The position numbers and the translations under genes are program-made. A stretch of 64,000 nucleotides of DNA from positions 62,001-126,000 of the forward strand of contig CP018627.1 in assembly GCA_002021875.1 (NCBI GenBank), in the 5' to 3' direction. The stretch comes from Streptomyces hygroscopicus. GTDB lineage: Bacteria > Actinomycetota > Actinomycetes > Streptomycetales > Streptomycetaceae. This document shows positions 8,394 to 17,232 of the stretch, one piece after another. The first letter of the stretch is position 1. Each line of letters opens with the position of its first letter. The notes under the pieces are model-generated. The model was not told where the DNA came from, searched no databases, and worked only from the letters and a program-made list of their open reading frames with translations.

Positions 8394-9674
8394 TCAGGGC
8401 GACAGCAGTTCCTCGGGGACGGCCCGCAGGAAGGAGTCCCACGTTCCGTCGAGGGTCAGCTCGTTCGCGCTCCTGCGGGTGTGGGCGTCCTTGAGTCCGC
8501 TCGACGTGGTGAGCACCACAGGGCGCTCGCCGAGGTCGAGCCGGTCGGCTTCCGCCTGCAGGAGGCCGGCGAAGGACGCCGCCGAGGCGTTCTCGACATA
8601 GAGGCCCCGGAATGCGAGCTCGCCGTGCGCGGCGGCGATCTCTTCTTCACCGACCGCGAGGGCCGCGCCGCCCGACTCCCTGATCGTCCTCATGGCGTCC
8701 AGGCTGGTGACCTTGACGTTGATGGAGGCGGCGATGCTCTTGCCGGCCTCGACGGGCACCGGTCGGTCGAGCCCCTTCAGCAGGCTCGTGTGCAGCGGAG
8801 CGGACACGGCGGGCTCCACGCTCACCATCTTCGGCAGCTCTCTCACCGCGCCGGCGGCCCGCATGTCCTTGAAGCCGCGCCAGATGCCGCACAGCGCCTC
8901 CGCGTAGCCCGTGGGCACGATGATCGACGTCGGCGAGGTCCAGCTGAGCTGTTCCGCGAGCTCGAACGCGATCGTCTTGTATCCGTCCGCGGCGACCGGG
9001 TTGCCGGCGACGGGCGCCGTGTAGTTGGAGAACGGGTACCACCCCAGTTCGTGGACCGAGCGCTCCACGAGCGGCCAGCGGTCCGGCCCCGGCACGATGA
9101 CGAGCAGCGCGCCGAAGGCCTCGACCGCAGACCTGACCGCCGGCGGCATCCCCTCATGAGTGATGACGACACACGGCAGTCCGGCGCGGGCCGCGTAGGC
9201 GGCAGCGGACAGGGCGTGGTTTCCGCTGGACGATACGACCATGACCTGGGCCCCGGTCGAGACGGCGTGCGACGCGGCCACCGCGCAGAGCCGGTCCTTG
9301 TGGGACCACGTGGGGTTCTGGGACTCGTCCTTGATGTGGAGCGTATAGCCCTGCCGTTCGAAATCGAGGAGTGGCGTGTTCCCTTCCCCCAGGGTTACTT
9401 CGGCACCGTCGGCGAGCCTTGGCAGACTGTCCCTCCACCGCCAGAGACCGCTCGATCGGTCGTCCACGGGCGGCCGGGAGAAGGGGCGAGACCCCTTGTC
9501 GGCGATCACCTGATTCGACCGGAAACCGTCGGCCCGACAGTCAGGACAGCCCTCGAAGGAGGATCCACCGGTATGGGTGGACGAGCAGTGGACGCATCGG
9601 AGGAGCAGAGGTCCTCGCAATGTCTCGGTGACGCCCCGGGCGGCGTCGACTTCGCTTTCAAGCAGGGACATCAC
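8394..9674 (-). CDS. PLP-dependent threonine synthase-like enzyme
   Basis: The 426-residue protein belongs to fold-type II PLP enzymes. It has an N-terminal CxxC...CxxC zinc-ribbon-like segment (LRCVHCSS, FEGCPDCRA) and the substrate-loop motif EGNTPLL. The Schiff-base Lys is in WSHKDR, the Ser/Gly/Asn loop in VSSSGNHALS, and the phosphate-binding segment in VPTGYAEAL. Threonine synthases and diaminopropionate ammonia-lyase-type enzymes share this layout; the clustering with a peptidase and IclR regulator favours a catabolic lyase or synthase-like role over housekeeping threonine synthesis. Its ATG overlaps the stop of the upstream IclR gene by four bases, so regulator and enzyme are translationally coupled. 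Confidence 0.85.
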   Translation of the reverse strand: MMSLLESEVDAARGVTETLRGPLLLRCVHCSSTHTGGSSFEGCPDCRADGFRSNQVIADKGSRPFSRPPVDDRSSGLWRWRDSLPRLADGAEVTLGEGNTPLLDFERQGYTLHIKDESQNPTWSHKDRLCAVAASHAVSTGAQVMVVSSSGNHALSAAAYAARAGLPCVVITHEGMPPAVRSAVEAFGALLVIVPGPDRWPLVERSVHELGWYPFSNYTAPVAGNPVAADGYKTIAFELAEQLSWTSPTSIIVPTGYAEALCGIWRGFKDMRAAGAVRELPKMVSVEPAVSAPLHTSLLKGLDRPVPVEAGKSIAASINVKVTSLDAMRTIRESGGAALAVGEEEIAAAHGELAFRGLYVENASAASFAGLLQAEADRLDLGERPVVLTTSSGLKDAHTRRSANELTLDGTWDSFLRAVPEELLSP

Positions 9675-10468
9675 AGAGCCTTTCTGACGGGAGGAGCGCC
9701 CCCCTGACGGACGAACGTGCTGCTGATCCGGGCGGCGCAGTCGACGACTTCACGCGTCATCTCGTGGAGTTCCGACGCGCTCACCAGGCCGATCGGGAAC
9801 CCGTTGCTCACTGCGGCGACCGGCCGGCCGGAGGGGCCGAAGACGGGTGCCGCTACCGAACCGATCGCCTCGTAGTGCTCGCCGTTGTTGATCGCGTACC
9901 CGGACTCCCTCGCACGTGCGAGGCGCGGCAGGATCATGTCGATGTCGGTGACCGTGTTCCGCGAGAGGCGCTCCAGGGGGTCACGGGACAACAGGTCGCG
10001 CACTTCCCTCTCCGGGAGGTGCGACAGCAGCACCGTGCCCAGTGCGGTCGCGTGGGCGCCGGCCCGTGTCCCGGGCGTGGCCCGGATCTGGATCGGACCC
10101 GTCCCTTCGACGATGGAGAGGTACGTGACATACCGCCCCCGCAACGTGCCCAGGTAGACGATGTGGGAGCGCCGGGCGGCCAGTTCACGCATCGGCCCTC
10201 TCGCGGCTTCCTCGAGCGCCCGGTGGAGCTGGTACTGGCTGCCGATCTCGAAGGCGCGGAGACCGATGCGGTACCTGCCGTTGTGTTCCCGCTCCAGGAG
10301 CCCGGTCGACACGAGGGTCTGAGTGATCCGGAAGACCACTGTCTTCCCCAGTCCCAGCCGCTGGGCCAGCTCGGTCAGTCCCAGCACCGGGGTGTCGGGC
10401 CCGAAGCAGTCGAGGACGCTGACCGCTCGCACGACGGACTGCAGGTGCTCCCTGCGTGGACCCTCCAC
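9671..10468 (-). CDS. IclR-family transcriptional regulator
   Basis: A winged HTH (about 12-75: SVVRAVSVLDCF, LGLTELAQRLGLGKTVVFRITQTLV) is followed by a GAF-like IclR effector domain (RAGAHATALGTVLLSHLPE, SGYAINNGEHYEAIGSVAAPVFG, GRPVAAVSNGFPI). Three starts are possible: GTG at 10468 (265 residues) and ATG at 10522 or 10561. The palindrome at 10481-10495 would lie inside the coding region for the longer forms, so the GTG start is preferred, though its Shine-Dalgarno spacing (GAGG) is short. It overlaps the PLP enzyme gene by four bases and probably controls the peptidase operon and itself. Confidence 0.87.
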   Translation of the reverse strand: MEGPRREHLQSVVRAVSVLDCFGPDTPVLGLTELAQRLGLGKTVVFRITQTLVSTGLLEREHNGRYRIGLRAFEIGSQYQLHRALEEAARGPMRELAARRSHIVYLGTLRGRYVTYLSIVEGTGPIQIRATPGTRAGAHATALGTVLLSHLPEREVRDLLSRDPLERLSRNTVTDIDMILPRLARARESGYAINNGEHYEAIGSVAAPVFGPSGRPVAAVSNGFPIGLVSASELHEMTREVVDCAARISSTFVRQGGAPPVRKAL

Positions 10469-10480
10469 ACCCTCACCTCG

Positions 10481-10495
10481 TTCCGAATATCGGAT
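10481..10495. promoter_or_regulatory. Palindromic TTCCGAATATCGGAT site, probable IclR operator
   Basis: TTCCGAATATCGGAT contains inverted CCGA/TCGG arms around ATA and lies 13 bases upstream of the preferred IclR start. Similar TTCCG-type elements recur at 10565-10578, 12525-12539, around 12551 and at 13569, all next to genes of this block. It is therefore a candidate shared operator. Confidence 0.5.
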
Positions 10496-10564
10496 CGTGA
10501 AACCGGATGACGGAACAACCATGTGCCGACCGAAAGGCGGCGTCAAGCATTGCCGACTCATGTG

Positions 10565-10578
10565 CCGATAATCGGAAC
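10565..10578. promoter_or_regulatory. CCGATAATCGGAAC palindrome, second candidate IclR operator
   Basis: CCGAT and ATCGG form perfect 5-bp arms around a central A. On the minus strand it reads GTTCCGATTATCGG, a close match to the element at 10481-10495 about 80 bases away. It lies upstream of the IclR gene and downstream of the transporter gene. Confidence 0.45.
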
Positions 10579-10803
10579 AGCGACTGCTGACCGCGGGAAG
10601 TCATCGCTGCAGCGATGGCCCGCACGTGGCCCAGAGGACCTGGAGGGCCCGCCGAAGGGGCGCCGGACGGCTCGGGAGGGGCAGGGCGGAGAAAGGCCCC
10701 GCCGGAAGGCTCCACCGGCCGCAGAGGGGGCGACCTGAGCCGCCGAGACGCCTGCGCCGGGCACTCGCCGGGAGCGCCCGGCATGGGTGAGAAAGGGGTT
10801 CGA

Positions 10804-12120
10804 TCAGGCGGATTCGGTCAGCTGGAGCTTCTTCTCGGACGACTCGCCCGAGTTCTGCTGCTTCACCATCAGCAGGCAGATGACGCTGATCACCACGGCC
10901 ACACCCGCGTACACCGACACGGGCAGGGACGAGTCGAAGTGGTGGAACAGGGCCGTGGCCACGTACGGGGCGATGCCGCCACCGAAGATGCCGGCGAACT
11001 GGAAACTGAACGACGTGCCGGTGAACCTGACACGCACCGGGAACACGTTCGCGAGCAGACCGGCGTACGGGGCCCAGGCCGCCGCGCCACCGGCCCTCGC
11101 CAACAGGATCGCCAGCCAGAGCATGGCGGTGCTGCCCGTATCGACCATCGGGAAGAACGCAAACGCCATCACGCCGATCATCAGCACGCCGCACACCGAC
11201 ACCACGCGCGCCCCGACGCGGTCGGCCAGCGCGCCGAACAGCACCATCGGCACCACGCTGAGGGCGGAGGCCGCCATGATCGCGACGAGAACCTCGCCGG
11301 TGGAGAACAGGCCGCGGCTCGTCACGTACGTCAGGGAGAACACGGAGAAGATGTAGAAGCCGATGTCGACACCGAGACGACACCCCATCGAGAGCACGAA
11401 GGTGCCCGGCATCGTCCGCAACACGGTGACCAGCGGTGTGCGTTCCGGTGCGGCGTGCTCCATCTTCTCGACGAACTCCGGCGTCTCGTCCAGCAGCAGT
11501 CGCAGCCACAGGCCCACCACGACGACGACGGCACTCAGCAGGAACGGCACCCGCCAGCCCCAGCTCAGGAACGCGTCGTCGTCGAGCATGGTAGTCAAGG
11601 CAGCGAACACGCCCGCGGACAGCATTCCGCCGAGGGCGTCGCCGGCCTGCGGGAAGCTGCCGAGGAAGCCCTTGCGCCGACCGCCGGACATCTGCTCGAC
11701 GGCGAGCAGCACCGACCCGCCCCATTCACCGCCGAGCGCCAGCCCCTGCACGACCCTCAGCAGCACGAGCAGCGCGGGCGCGAGCCAGCCCACCTGTGCG
11801 TACGTCGGCAGCAGGCCGATCCCGACCGTGCCGGCACCCATGATGAGGAGGGTAGCGAGCAGCACCTTGCGCCGACCGATGCGGTCACCGAAGTGGCCCG
11901 CGATGACCGCGCCCACCGGCCGCGCCACGAATCCGACCGCGAACGTCGCGAACGAGCTGAGCAGACCGACGACCGGGGAGTCATTGGGGAAGAACAGCTT
12001 CGGGAAGACCAGCGCGGCTGCGTTGCCGAAGATGATGTAGTCGTACCACTCCAGCGTGCTGCCGGTCATGCTCGCGGCGAGAACGGTGCGCAGCGACTTC
12101 TGCTTGCTCGGCTTGCTCAT
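10804..12120 (-). CDS. MFS transporter, metabolite:H+ symporter (MHS) type
   Basis: The product has 438 residues from MSKPSKQKSLRTVLAASM. The first transmembrane region carries LEWYDYIIFGNAAAL, as in the MHS family (proline/betaine, shikimate, ketoglutarate permeases). The loop 2-3 signature is GDRIGRRKVLLA, and about 12 hydrophobic segments are visible. The frame is open much further upstream, but those codons show no homology and the internal ATG has correct family alignment. It lies between two IclR regulator genes and beside the peptidase/PLP operon on the same strand, suggesting that it imports the substrate of that pathway. Substrate identity cannot be read from the sequence. Confidence 0.88.
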   Translation of the reverse strand: MSKPSKQKSLRTVLAASMTGSTLEWYDYIIFGNAAALVFPKLFFPNDSPVVGLLSSFATFAVGFVARPVGAVIAGHFGDRIGRRKVLLATLLIMGAGTVGIGLLPTYAQVGWLAPALLVLLRVVQGLALGGEWGGSVLLAVEQMSGGRRKGFLGSFPQAGDALGGMLSAGVFAALTTMLDDDAFLSWGWRVPFLLSAVVVVVGLWLRLLLDETPEFVEKMEHAAPERTPLVTVLRTMPGTFVLSMGCRLGVDIGFYIFSVFSLTYVTSRGLFSTGEVLVAIMAASALSVVPMVLFGALADRVGARVVSVCGVLMIGVMAFAFFPMVDTGSTAMLWLAILLARAGGAAAWAPYAGLLANVFPVRVRFTGTSFSFQFAGIFGGGIAPYVATALFHHFDSSLPVSVYAGVAVVISVICLLMVKQQNSGESSEKKLQLTESA

Positions 12121-12670
12121 CGCGCACCTCCCGAGAGCACCGTGGCGAGCGGCGTCGCGCCGACTGCTTTCTGATGCAACCCCGTGGGTCCGGCGAAGCG
12201 TGCCCGCATAGCCATCATCTCCTTGTTTGTGGTCGGCGACTGCGACAGGGTCTGCCCGCCGCACGTCTGATCGCGTCGTGTCGGACGAACGTGCCGACCG
12301 GGCCGGTGATCGAAAGGCGCGGTCCCATGCCGCCGGGTCGGTGGACCCGTGCAGCGGCCGGCTGCGCGCTTCCCGCTGTTCATGAGGCGCTCCCTCGTCG
12401 ACTTCACGCACATCGCGGTGCGTTGCGAGGGACGACGCCGGTTGGAGTCCGTCGGCGGGTCGTGTGCGACCCACCGCCGCCCGTCTTCCTGTCGTCTCGG
12501 ATGTGACGGGCTCGATCGCGCTATGTTCCGGATATAGGGACAGGCGCTATCGATTTCGGAATGGCCTAATGACACCCCCCTGAACGTTCGGTGTCAAGAG
12601 TCGGCTCACTGGGTGCGGCCGGGTAGCGCCTCCCTTGATGCCCCCTGCAGAGCACGCCTAGGATTCCGGC

Positions 12671-13447
12671 ATGCAACAACCCATTCCGGTAAACGGAACA
12701 AGCAAGGTCGGGGCGAACATCCTCGCCGTCCTGAGCGCGTTCGGCCGACAAGGCACCTGGGGCGTCACCGAGCTGGCAGCCGAGCTCGGGCTGTCCAAGA
12801 CGGCGACGCATCGGTTGTTGAAGACACTCGCCGCGAGCGGTTTCGTGGAGCAGCTGCCGGGCCGGAGCGACTACGTCCTGGGGGTCGAGGTCATCGCGCT
12901 GGCCCGCCAGGCGGCCGCGAAGACCAACGTCGGATCGGTCGGTCACTCACATCTGGTACGACTCGCAGAGTCGACGCAGGAGGTCACTTCGATCGATGTC
13001 CTCCGGGGATACCGCTATGTCTGCGTGGACATGGTGAGCATCCATCCTCACGTGGCGACGACCGTGCAGATCGGGGACACCGTCGGCCTTCACGCCGGAG
13101 CCGGAAAGGCGATCCTCGCGTACCAGCACCCGAGCTTCGTGGATGAAGTCCTCAAAGAGCCGCTGTCGCATTACACCGACAACACCCCTCACAATCCCGA
13201 CGCCATCCGCGCGATCCTGGAGAGGATCCGGGCCGAGGGACGATGGGTGAGCGAAGGCGAGATCACCCCAGGGGCCCGGGGGCTGACGATGCCGATCTTC
13301 GGCCCCAGAGGCGCCGTCGAGGCCGCCTTGACGGTCACGTCGACCAAGGCACGCATCCCGGACTCCCGCGTGGACGAGCTGTTCTCACTCATGCGGCAGA
13401 CCTGTGAACAGATCGCCCGGGACATGGGCAATCGCCCGGCCAACTAG
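12671..13447 (+). CDS. IclR-family transcriptional regulator, second copy
   Basis: The 258-residue protein has an N-terminal winged HTH (VTELAAELGLSKTATHRLLKTLAASGF) and an IclR effector domain ending in TPGARGLTMPIFGPRG and a C-terminal helix. It is transcribed away from the transporter gene (start 12120), leaving a 550-base divergent region. Elements resembling the TTCCG palindrome lie there (TTCCGGATATAGGGA at 12525-12539, ATTTCGGAATGG around 12551). It is followed by a strong hairpin. It probably regulates the transporter; effector unknown. The rest of 12121-12670 has no supported gene. Confidence 0.9.
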   Translation: MQQPIPVNGTSKVGANILAVLSAFGRQGTWGVTELAAELGLSKTATHRLLKTLAASGFVEQLPGRSDYVLGVEVIALARQAAAKTNVGSVGHSHLVRLAESTQEVTSIDVLRGYRYVCVDMVSIHPHVATTVQIGDTVGLHAGAGKAILAYQHPSFVDEVLKEPLSHYTDNTPHNPDAIRAILERIRAEGRWVSEGEITPGARGLTMPIFGPRGAVEAALTVTSTKARIPDSRVDELFSLMRQTCEQIARDMGNRPAN

Positions 13448-13459
13448 TACGGGAATCAG

Positions 13460-13489
13460 AGAAGAGGGGCCCTGAGGGGCCCCTCTTCT
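13460..13489 (+). terminator. Strong intrinsic-type hairpin after the IclR gene
   Basis: A 13-bp perfect stem (13460-13472 with 13477-13489) encloses a TGAG loop. The arms include AAGAGGGGCCC and GGGCCCCTCTT. It starts 13 bases after the stop codon. There is no clear T-run, as is usual in high-GC actinomycetes. Confidence 0.75.
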
Positions 13490-13587
13490 TGTGTTCGGGC
13501 CGAGCTGAGGGCCATCCACAAGAGGCGACGCCGACCTCTTGCGGGGCACTACCGCGCCCGCATAGCATTCCGATATTCGAGAGAGTA

Positions 13588-13602
13588 TTCCTATTATAGG
13601 AA
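13588..13602. promoter_or_regulatory. TTCCTATTATAGGAA palindrome in an otherwise empty gap
   Basis: TTCCTA and TAGGAA are perfect 6-bp arms around TTA. A TTCCG-type half element (ATTCCGATATTCGAG) lies just upstream at 13568-13582. The following plus-strand sequence (ATG at 13613) does not give a convincing protein, so the site may be the surviving promoter of a decayed gene of the neighbouring regulon. Nothing else is recognised in 13490-13785. Confidence 0.4.
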
Positions 13603-13785
13603 CAGAGCGAAGATGTTCTCCCATCCCGACCACTCCGAGCCCACCGCGGTCGCCACCGTCACGGCCACGCAGACGACCTCGTTCGGTGCACACCCCAAGG
13701 CAGTCCCCCATGCGCACGCACCCGCGAGCAGGTGCATGACAAATTGCTCCGCGCGTCACAGAAGGGCTTCGAGGAGCCCATGCGC

Positions 13786-14286
13786 TCAGCGTCCCGAGCG
13801 CCTTTCCCCGCCCTTCGCGGCACGGCGCAGCAGCGGGGTGAGACGGTGCGACACCAGCTCGCGCATGGCCAGGGCCGTTGTGGTGCGCTCGATGCCCGGA
13901 ACGGCGAGAATCCGCCCCGCGATCCGATACAGGTTCTCCGCGTCCGTGGCGACCACCCGTACGAGCAGGTCGGTCTCCCCGCTGAGGCCGAAGACTTCCA
14001 CGACCTCGTCGATGTCGGCCAGGGCCTGGGAGACACCGGCCAGTAGATGCTGGTCGACCTGCGCCGTGACGAACGCGGTCAGCGGATGCCCCAGCGCTGC
14101 CGGGGCAATCCGGCGCTCGGAGGAAGCCAGGGCACCGCTCTGTTCCATCCGGGCCACGCGGGCCTGGACGGTGTTGCGGGAGAGCCCCAGCTGCTCGGCC
14201 AGAGCCACGACCGTGGCCCGCGGGTCGGCGGCCAGGACGAGAAGGATCCGGGCGTCCGTGGCGTCGAGGGTTCTTTCACTGCCCAT
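13786..14286 (-). CDS. Lrp/AsnC-family transcriptional regulator
   Basis: The protein has 166 residues with an N-terminal HTH (LDATDARILLVLAADPRATVVALAEQLGLSRNTVQARVARME). A C-terminal RAM/ACT-like domain follows (FGLSGETDLLVRVVATDAENLYRIAGRIL, then GIERTTTALAM). It is divergent from the transketolase-like gene with about 150 bases between the starts. A perfect inverted repeat lies in that spacer (14322-14338). The usual mode of the family is amino-acid-responsive control of itself and the divergent gene. Confidence 0.9.
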   Translation of the reverse strand: MGSERTLDATDARILLVLAADPRATVVALAEQLGLSRNTVQARVARMEQSGALASSERRIAPAALGHPLTAFVTAQVDQHLLAGVSQALADIDEVVEVFGLSGETDLLVRVVATDAENLYRIAGRILAVPGIERTTTALAMRELVSHRLTPLLRRAAKGGERRSGR

Positions 14287-14321
14287 GATGCTCTGTCATC
14301 CCCTTTCAGAAGACTCAAGAT

Positions 14322-14338
14322 TTGAGCATAGTGCTCAA
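14322..14338. promoter_or_regulatory. TTGAGCA-TAG-TGCTCAA operator between divergent genes
   Basis: Perfect 7-bp inverted arms are separated by TAG. The site is 36 bases upstream of the Lrp/AsnC start and about 100 bases upstream of the transketolase-like gene. This architecture is typical of an Lrp/AsnC dimer site acting on both promoters. Confidence 0.6.
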
Positions 14339-14439
14339 CCTAAGAAGAGCAACTTGTGCAATCAGTCAGCTATGCGTCTACTAGCTAGGCACAACGCCAT
14401 ATTTCCCAGGGCTTGGCGCGAATGCGGAGGTGGTCTGTG

Positions 14440-16785
14440 ATGGTCGCGGAACCGAGGACGGGCGGCACCGGCGGTGCGAGCTTTGGCCGGGAGGAGCGGC
14501 TCGCCGTCCTGGAGTCGGTCGAACAGCGGGTGCTGTGGCTGTCCGCTGCGATCGTCGACCACGCCAACCGGGTACGGCCGAACCCCTCGGGGCTGAAGGT
14601 CGGCGGTCACCAGGCGTCCAGCGCCTCGATGACCTCGATCATGACGGCGCTGTGGTTCCACGCGCTGACCGCTGAGGACCGGGTGTCGGTCAAACCCCAC
14701 GCCTCACCGGTACTGCATGCGATCAACTACCTGCTGGGCGAGCTGGACGAGTCCTACCTGACCACCCTGCGTGCCTTCGGCGGCCTGCAGAGCTACCCCA
14801 GCCGGGCCAAGGACCCCGACCCGGTCGACTACTCCACCGGTTCGGTCGGCATCGGAGCCACCGCCCCCCTGTGGGGTGCGCTCTCACGCCGCTACGTGGA
14901 CGGACATTTCGCCGGCGCCGGTACGGGACGCCAGTACTCCCTGCTCGGCGACGCCGAGCTGGACGAAGGCGCGATCTGGGAGGCGATCCAGGATCCCATA
15001 GTGCCGAGACTCGGCGAAGTGGTCTGGGTCGTCGACCTGAACCGGCAGTCCCTGGACCGTGTCATTCCCGGCATCGCGGCGGACAAGCTGCAGGGCATGT
15101 TCGCCGCGGCCGGCTGGCAGGTCATCACCCTCAAGTACGGGCACCGCCTGCAGGAGCTGTTCGCGCGGCCCGGCGGCAACGCTCTGCGCGACCGTATCGA
15201 CGCCATGGGCAATTCCGAGTACCAGCGCCTGCTGCGCTGCTCCGCCGCGGAACTGCGCGAGCGGCTGCCCGGCACCGGGTCCACCTCCGGGCCGATCGCC
15301 GGCCTCATCGCCGATCTGGACGACGCCTCTCTGCTGGCGGCGCTGCGCAACCTGGGGGGTCACGACGTCGGCGCACTGTCGTCCGCGTTCGCCGGTGTCG
15401 ACGACACCCGCCCGACCGTGATCTTCGCCTACACGGTCAAGGGGTACGGGCTGCCCACCGAGGGACACCCGCAGAACCACTCCTCGCTGCTGACGGGCGA
15501 CCAGATGGGTGCGCTGGCCGACCGTCTCGGGATGGACCTCGGCCACCCATGGACGCGCTTCGCCGAGGGCTCGCCGGAAGCCGCCCTGTGTTCGGCCGCC
15601 GCCCAGCGGCTGCACCGCCCCGGGCAGGCGCTCCAAGAGCCCCCCGCGGTCCCCTCCGACCTCGCCCGCCCGGCACCGACCGGCACCGCCAATACGCAGC
15701 AGGCCCTCGGACGTGTTCTGCTCGACCTCACCCGAAAGGCACCGGACGCGGCGAGCCGCATCGTCACCGTCAGCCCGGACGTCAGCTCTACCACCAACCT
15801 CGGCGGCTGGCTCAACAAGGTCGGCGTGTGGTCGTCGGCCGAGCGGACCGACTGGTTCGCCGACGACGCCGAGACGATCCTGCACTGGCGCGAGCGACCC
15901 ACCGGTCAGCACATGGAGCTGGGCATTGCGGAGACCAACCTCGTCAGCCTGCTCGGCGAGCTGGGCGCCACCTGGAGCCGCTGGGGACAGCCGCTGCTGC
16001 CCATCGGCGTCCTCTACGACCCCTTCGTCAACCGCGCGCTGGAGCCGTGGTCGTTCGGCATCTACGCCGGTGGCCAGTCGATCCTGGTCGGCACGCCGTC
16101 CGGGGTCACCCTCGCGCCGGAGGGTGGCGCTCACCAGTCCATCACCACGCCGTCGCTGGGCATCGAACAGCCCGGCTGCGTCACCTTTGAGCCCGCGTTC
16201 GCCATCGACACCGAATGGTGTCTGCTCGCGGCACTCAGCAACCTGGGCAAGCCGGAGGGGAGTTCGGCCTATCTGCGGCTGTCCACCCGGCCCGTCGACC
16301 AGTCCGCGGCCGACGTGCCCAGCGACCCGGCCGCCCGCGAGCGCCGCCGCCGGCAGGTGACAGCCGGGGCCTACCGACTGCGGCAGCACGGGAAACCGGT
16401 GGTGACCCTCGCCGCGATGGGCGCCCTGGTCCCGGAGGCCCTGGCCGCCGCCGACCGGCTCGCCGCCCTGGGCCACGGCGCCGACGTCGTCTGCGTGACC
16501 AGCCCGGATCTGCTCTTCCGTGCGCTTCAGGCCCGGCGCGGGCTGTCGGACGCCCCGACCTGGATCCTCGACCAGGTCTTCCCCCCCGACCGGGCCACCC
16601 CGCTGGTCACCGTCCTGGACGGGCATCCCCACACCCTGGCCTTCCTGAGCACGATCCAGAACGTTCCCGTCAGCACCCTCGGTGTCACCGGGTTCGGTCA
16701 GTCCGGAGCGATCGAGGACGTCTACCGCTACCACCGCATCGACACAGACAGCATCGTCACCACCGCCCTCGACCTCGTCGACTGA
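14440..16785 (+). CDS. Thiamine-diphosphate transketolase / pyruvate dehydrogenase E1-like enzyme
   Basis: The product has 781 residues. GGAGG at 14426-14430 is nine bases before ATG 14440, which is preferred over the earlier in-frame ATG at 14413. The N-terminal half carries NPSGLKVGGHQASSASM, PHASPVLHAINYLLG, TGSVGIGATAPLWGAL and the ThDP/Mg motif LLGDAELDEG...VVDLNRQ. The centre holds a pyrimidine-binding domain with ELGIAETNLVSLLGELG, and the C-terminus is a transketolase C domain. The layout is that of AceE-type E1 and its transketolase-like relatives, but shorter than typical AceE (about 900). No E2 or lipoyl gene is adjacent, so a role as a stand-alone 2-oxoacid decarboxylase/transketolase is possible. 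The divergent Lrp/AsnC gene suggests amino-acid-responsive control. Confidence 0.85.
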   Translation: MVAEPRTGGTGGASFGREERLAVLESVEQRVLWLSAAIVDHANRVRPNPSGLKVGGHQASSASMTSIMTALWFHALTAEDRVSVKPHASPVLHAINYLLGELDESYLTTLRAFGGLQSYPSRAKDPDPVDYSTGSVGIGATAPLWGALSRRYVDGHFAGAGTGRQYSLLGDAELDEGAIWEAIQDPIVPRLGEVVWVVDLNRQSLDRVIPGIAADKLQGMFAAAGWQVITLKYGHRLQELFARPGGNALRDRIDAMGNSEYQRLLRCSAAELRERLPGTGSTSGPIAGLIADLDDASLLAALRNLGGHDVGALSSAFAGVDDTRPTVIFAYTVKGYGLPTEGHPQNHSSLLTGDQMGALADRLGMDLGHPWTRFAEGSPEAALCSAAAQRLHRPGQALQEPPAVPSDLARPAPTGTANTQQALGRVLLDLTRKAPDAASRIVTVSPDVSSTTNLGGWLNKVGVWSSAERTDWFADDAETILHWRERPTGQHMELGIAETNLVSLLGELGATWSRWGQPLLPIGVLYDPFVNRALEPWSFGIYAGGQSILVGTPSGVTLAPEGGAHQSITTPSLGIEQPGCVTFEPAFAIDTEWCLLAALSNLGKPEGSSAYLRLSTRPVDQSAADVPSDPAARERRRRQVTAGAYRLRQHGKPVVTLAAMGALVPEALAAADRLAALGHGADVVCVTSPDLLFRALQARRGLSDAPTWILDQVFPPDRATPLVTVLDGHPHTLAFLSTIQNVPVSTLGVTGFGQSGAIEDVYRYHRIDTDSIVTTALDLVD

Positions 16786-16797
16786 GCCCCCCTTGCT

Positions 16798-16850
16798 CCG
16801 CCCGGCGGTACGTGGCCCTGTTCTGCACCCAAAGACGTACCGCCGGGCGG
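16798..16850 (+). terminator. Long GC-rich hairpin after the transketolase-like gene
   Basis: CCGCCCGGCGGTACGT at 16798-16813 pairs perfectly with 16835-16850, giving a 16-bp stem with a 21-base loop that starts 12 bases after the stop codon. It is most likely a transcription terminator. Confidence 0.65.
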
Positions 16851-17172
16851 CCATCCATGATCCGTCCGCACCACCAGCGGAGCCGCTCAGGTCCTCCGCT
16901 CGAATGATGGGAAACGCGATGAAGGCTCTGAGCGGAATCGAACGGAAGTGGTCCGGGGCGGCCGCCGTCCCCCGACCGGCCGCGCACCCGGCCGGTCGTC
17001 TCTACCTCGCCGCGGGAGGCAGGATCGGCGAGGTCGTCTCCAGACCGTCGACAAGCACCCCCACCACCGACGGCCGGCCTGTCCCCCCGCCCGAACCACG
17101 ACATCGTCCCGGTGCCGAGCCCCGAGGGGGCGAGACTACGCCGTAGAAACAAGAGCGCACCCTGCCCGGTAT

Positions 17173-17215
17173 GTCCGAGGACCCGGTGACCGGCATGGTC
17201 ACCGGGTCCTCGGAC
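17173..17215. terminator. 19-bp perfect hairpin, possibly bidirectional
   Basis: The stem 17173-17191 with 17197-17215 is perfect (arms begin GTCCGAGGACCCGG) and the loop is GGCAT. It lies 18 bases beyond the end of the minus-strand P450 remnant and could have terminated that gene. No T-run is seen. The rest of the 16851-17232 gap holds no supported gene. Confidence 0.55.
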
Positions 17216-17232
17216 ACGCACGGCGCTCATCC

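Noticed and set aside
13613..14440. Plus-strand open frame starting near the palindrome at 13588
   Set aside because: Its body is antisense to the Lrp/AsnC gene; only the first 40 codons are outside it and show no family.
14884..16854. Very long open frame antisense to the transketolase-like gene
   Set aside because: Gly/Val/Gln-rich composition without motifs; a shadow produced by high third-position GC of the real gene on the other strand.
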